From Pseudomonas sp. PSB18 (GTDB lineage Bacteria > Pseudomonadota > Gammaproteobacteria > Pseudomonadales > Pseudomonadaceae), in assembly GCF_014596565.1 (NCBI RefSeq), contig NZ_NOIN01000007.1:310001-374000 (forward strand): 64,000 nt of DNA, in the 5' to 3' direction. The first letter of the stretch is position 1. Every line of letters begins with the position of its first letter. Below the pieces are notes generated by a model. The model was not told where the DNA came from, ran no database searches, and worked only from the letters and a program-made list of their open reading frames with translations. The translations under genes and the position numbers were made by a program. Shown in pieces: positions 62,472-64,000 of the stretch.

Positions 62472-64000
62472 TCAGCGGGCGGGGTCTGTGACGTCCACCG
62501 GCTTGATCAGCACCGCGCCCCGCTCCATGCCTGAAACGCTGTCGCGATAAATATCCAGCCAACCGCCCGCGAACTGGGCCGGCCCTTCTTTCCAGCGTTC
62601 GCGCCGTGCATGCCATTCGGTGCTGTCCAGCCGTGCGTCGAGGCGGTGCGCGTCCAGGTCGATGTCGATGATGTCGCCATCCATCAGCAAGGCCAGGGGC
62701 CCGCCCACCGCAGCCTCCGGAGACACCTCAGCCACCACCAGGCCTTTGCACACCAGGCCGGAGAGGTGACCGTCGGTGAGCATCGCGACTTTGTCGCCCA
62801 GGCCCGCGCCATCGATGGCGAACACCACCCGCGAGGCCCCTCCCCCCATGGCCGGTCCCCCGCGCACACCCGCACCGCGCATGACCACGACATGCCCAGG
62901 TTGAATGCGCCCATCCTGCAACGCCTCGATGGCATCGGCCGAACGCTCGAAACAGATGGCCGGGCCGCTAAAGCGGCGCATCTTGCTGGGGTCGATACCG
63001 TATTTGACGATGCCCGCCTGGGGCGCAATATTGCCCTTGAGCATCACGATCGCCGGCTGGGTCGCGAAAGGTTGATGCAGTGGCCGAATAACCTGTTCAT
63101 CCGCAACGACCACAGCGCTCAGGTTTTGAGCGAGCGACTGGCCGCTGACCGTCATCGCTTCACCGTCGAGCAGTGGTTCGAGCTGCTTGAGCAAGGCCCT
63201 GCCGCCGCCTGCCGCTTCCATCTGCTCGATGCTGTGTTCGCCCATGGGCCTGACGCCCACCAGCACCGGAATCCGGTCACCCAGTTGACGGAACAATCCA
63301 TAGACGTCGATATCCATGCCAGCTTCGGCGGCCACCGCCTGCAGGTGCTTGATACAGTTCACCGAACCGCCAGCGGCGAGTACCACGCTGACCGCATTGG
63401 CGAACGCGCCGGGGCTGAGAATGTCGCGGGGCTTGAGGTCCTCTTCCACCATGGCGACGATGCGCCGGCCGGCCTGGCGAACGAAGTCGAACATCTGCGG
63501 ACTGTTGGCGACGATCGGGGAACTGCCAGGCAAAGCCATGCCCAGCGCTTCGCACACCAGGTGCATGGAGTTGGCCGTGCCCATGCCCGAACAGACCCCA
63601 GGGCCCTTGATCGCGTTGCGGGCCATACCTGCCAGCTCTTCAACCGACAGTTTTCCGGTAACCGCGTGCATCGAGCCGATGAACACGTCTTCGATGTCGA
63701 CATGCTTGCCGTTGTATTCACCGCTCGGCTGGTAGCCACACACCACGACCAGCGTCGGGATGTTCAACCGGGCCGCGGCCATCAGTTGCCCGGGTACCGT
63801 TTTGTCGCAGGAAGCCAGGCAAATCATGCCATCGAGCTGGGCACCCTCCACGGCTACTTCGATGTCGTTGGTGATCAGGTCTCGGGCACCGAGCATGTAA
63901 GCGCCACCGGCCCCGGCACCGGTAATGAAATCACTCGGCGCGGCAGTGCGGATCTCGAAAGGCAGGGCACCGGCGTCGCGAATGGCCTGCTTGATTTCCT
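62472..64000 (-). CDS. IlvD/Edd-family dehydratase, 5' end outside window
   Basis: Partial coding region continuing beyond the right edge (frame open to 64000, reading EIKQAIRDAGALPFEIRTAA near the edge). It matches the dihydroxy-acid/6-phosphogluconate dehydratase family: SCDKTVPGQLMAAARLNIP with the iron-sulfur Cys, GPGVCSGMGTANSMHLVCEALGMALPGSSP, and the C-terminal HLSGLVCKGLVVAEVSPEAAVGGPLALL. Length and C-terminal part (DLDAHRLDARLDSTEW) suggest a sugar-acid or branched dihydroxy-acid dehydratase. A catabolic role is likely given the FAD oxidoreductase and transporter downstream. Confidence 0.88.
   Translation of the reverse strand, partial: EIKQAIRDAGALPFEIRTAAPSDFITGAGAGGAYMLGARDLITNDIEVAVEGAQLDGMICLASCDKTVPGQLMAAARLNIPTLVVVCGYQPSGEYNGKHVDIEDVFIGSMHAVTGKLSVEELAGMARNAIKGPGVCSGMGTANSMHLVCEALGMALPGSSPIVANSPQMFDFVRQAGRRIVAMVEEDLKPRDILSPGAFANAVSVVLAAGGSVNCIKHLQAVAAEAGMDIDVYGLFRQLGDRIPVLVGVRPMGEHSIEQMEAAGGGRALLKQLEPLLDGEAMTVSGQSLAQNLSAVVVADEQVIRPLHQPFATQPAIVMLKGNIAPQAGIVKYGIDPSKMRRFSGPAICFERSADAIEALQDGRIQPGHVVVMRGAGVRGGPAMGGGASRVVFAIDGAGLGDKVAMLTDGHLSGLVCKGLVVAEVSPEAAVGGPLALLMDGDIIDIDLDAHRLDARLDSTEWHARRERWKEGPAQFAGGWLDIYRDSVSGMERGAVLIKPVDVTDPAR

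Noticed and set aside
1..64000. CRISPR array, tRNA, rRNA or complete insertion sequence
   Set aside because: I looked for regularly spaced repeats, transposase motifs and tRNA-like cloverleafs and found none, though short or diverged ones could be missed by eye.

Overview
The window looks like a chromosomal segment of a Pseudomonas species, most likely of the fluorescens group. I infer this from the high-GC coding style, two OprD-type porins, many LysR regulators next to transporter and catabolic operons, a methionine gamma-lyase next to an Lrp-type regulator, and class-typical chemotaxis and c-di-GMP proteins. No rRNA, tRNA, CRISPR array or complete insertion sequence was found. Most of the content is accessory nutrient catabolism, with about 60 protein genes and several remnants.

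Layout. 1-4.8 kb: the end of a chemoreceptor gene, then a LysR regulator divergent from a CitMHS transporter / AtuA-like / small AtuA-partner operon. 4.8-5.7 kb: two small hypothetical genes. 6.0-12.9 kb: a hydroxyaspartate/asparagine/aspartate region with a threo-3-hydroxyaspartate-type ammonia-lyase, a dicarboxylate/amino-acid symporter, a periplasmic asparaginase, a RidA deaminase, a YheO/DauR-type regulator, and a LysR gene divergent from a DSD1-fold aldolase/dehydratase. 13-19 kb: a frameshifted nitroreductase remnant, an HxlR/NmrA-like pair, an Lrp/methionine gamma-lyase pair, a DapA-like lyase and a collapsed chemoreceptor gene. 19.2-25.8 kb: a three-gene signalling operon (periplasmic binding protein, hybrid histidine kinase, REC-REC-GGDEF-EAL-REC protein). 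26.0-26.9 kb: three small genes.

27-38.4 kb: a catabolic island with an OprD porin, LysR, a DctA-like symporter, a carboxymuconolactone-decarboxylase-like protein, an SDR, a pyrone-dicarboxylate-lactonase-like amidohydrolase, an SMP-30 lactonase, an orphan ModA-like binding protein, two unusual alpha/beta hydrolases and an MFS importer. 38.5-40.8 kb: a KfrA-like coiled-coil DNA-binding protein divergent from a tyrosine recombinase, with palindromes between them. 40.8-42.4 kb: an MFS transporter and a DUF5329 protein. 42.6-55.9 kb: an amine/N-acyl-compound-like catabolic region (RidA, flavin monooxygenase, TetR, class III aminotransferase, DUF1028, ArgE-type deacylase, LysR, aldehyde dehydrogenase, GMC oxidoreductase, ABC importer). 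56-64 kb: a minus-strand run of IlvD/Edd dehydratase, FAD oxidoreductase, MFS, OprD, M28-like protein and a third unusual alpha/beta hydrolase.

The observation I rate highest is a family of three secreted alpha/beta-hydrolase paralogues. All three carry Ala where the catalytic Ser/Asp/Cys nucleophile should be (GHAWG, GHAWG, GHAYG), yet all keep the His and share a private FAPGNDPxxWxxGW motif. They lie in two separate porin/transporter catabolic islands. Other points of interest are the partial beta-hydroxyaspartate-type gene set, the orphan ModA-like protein coupled to one of these hydrolases, an M28-like protein that has lost zinc ligands, and the KfrA-like/recombinase pair with its operator-like palindromes.
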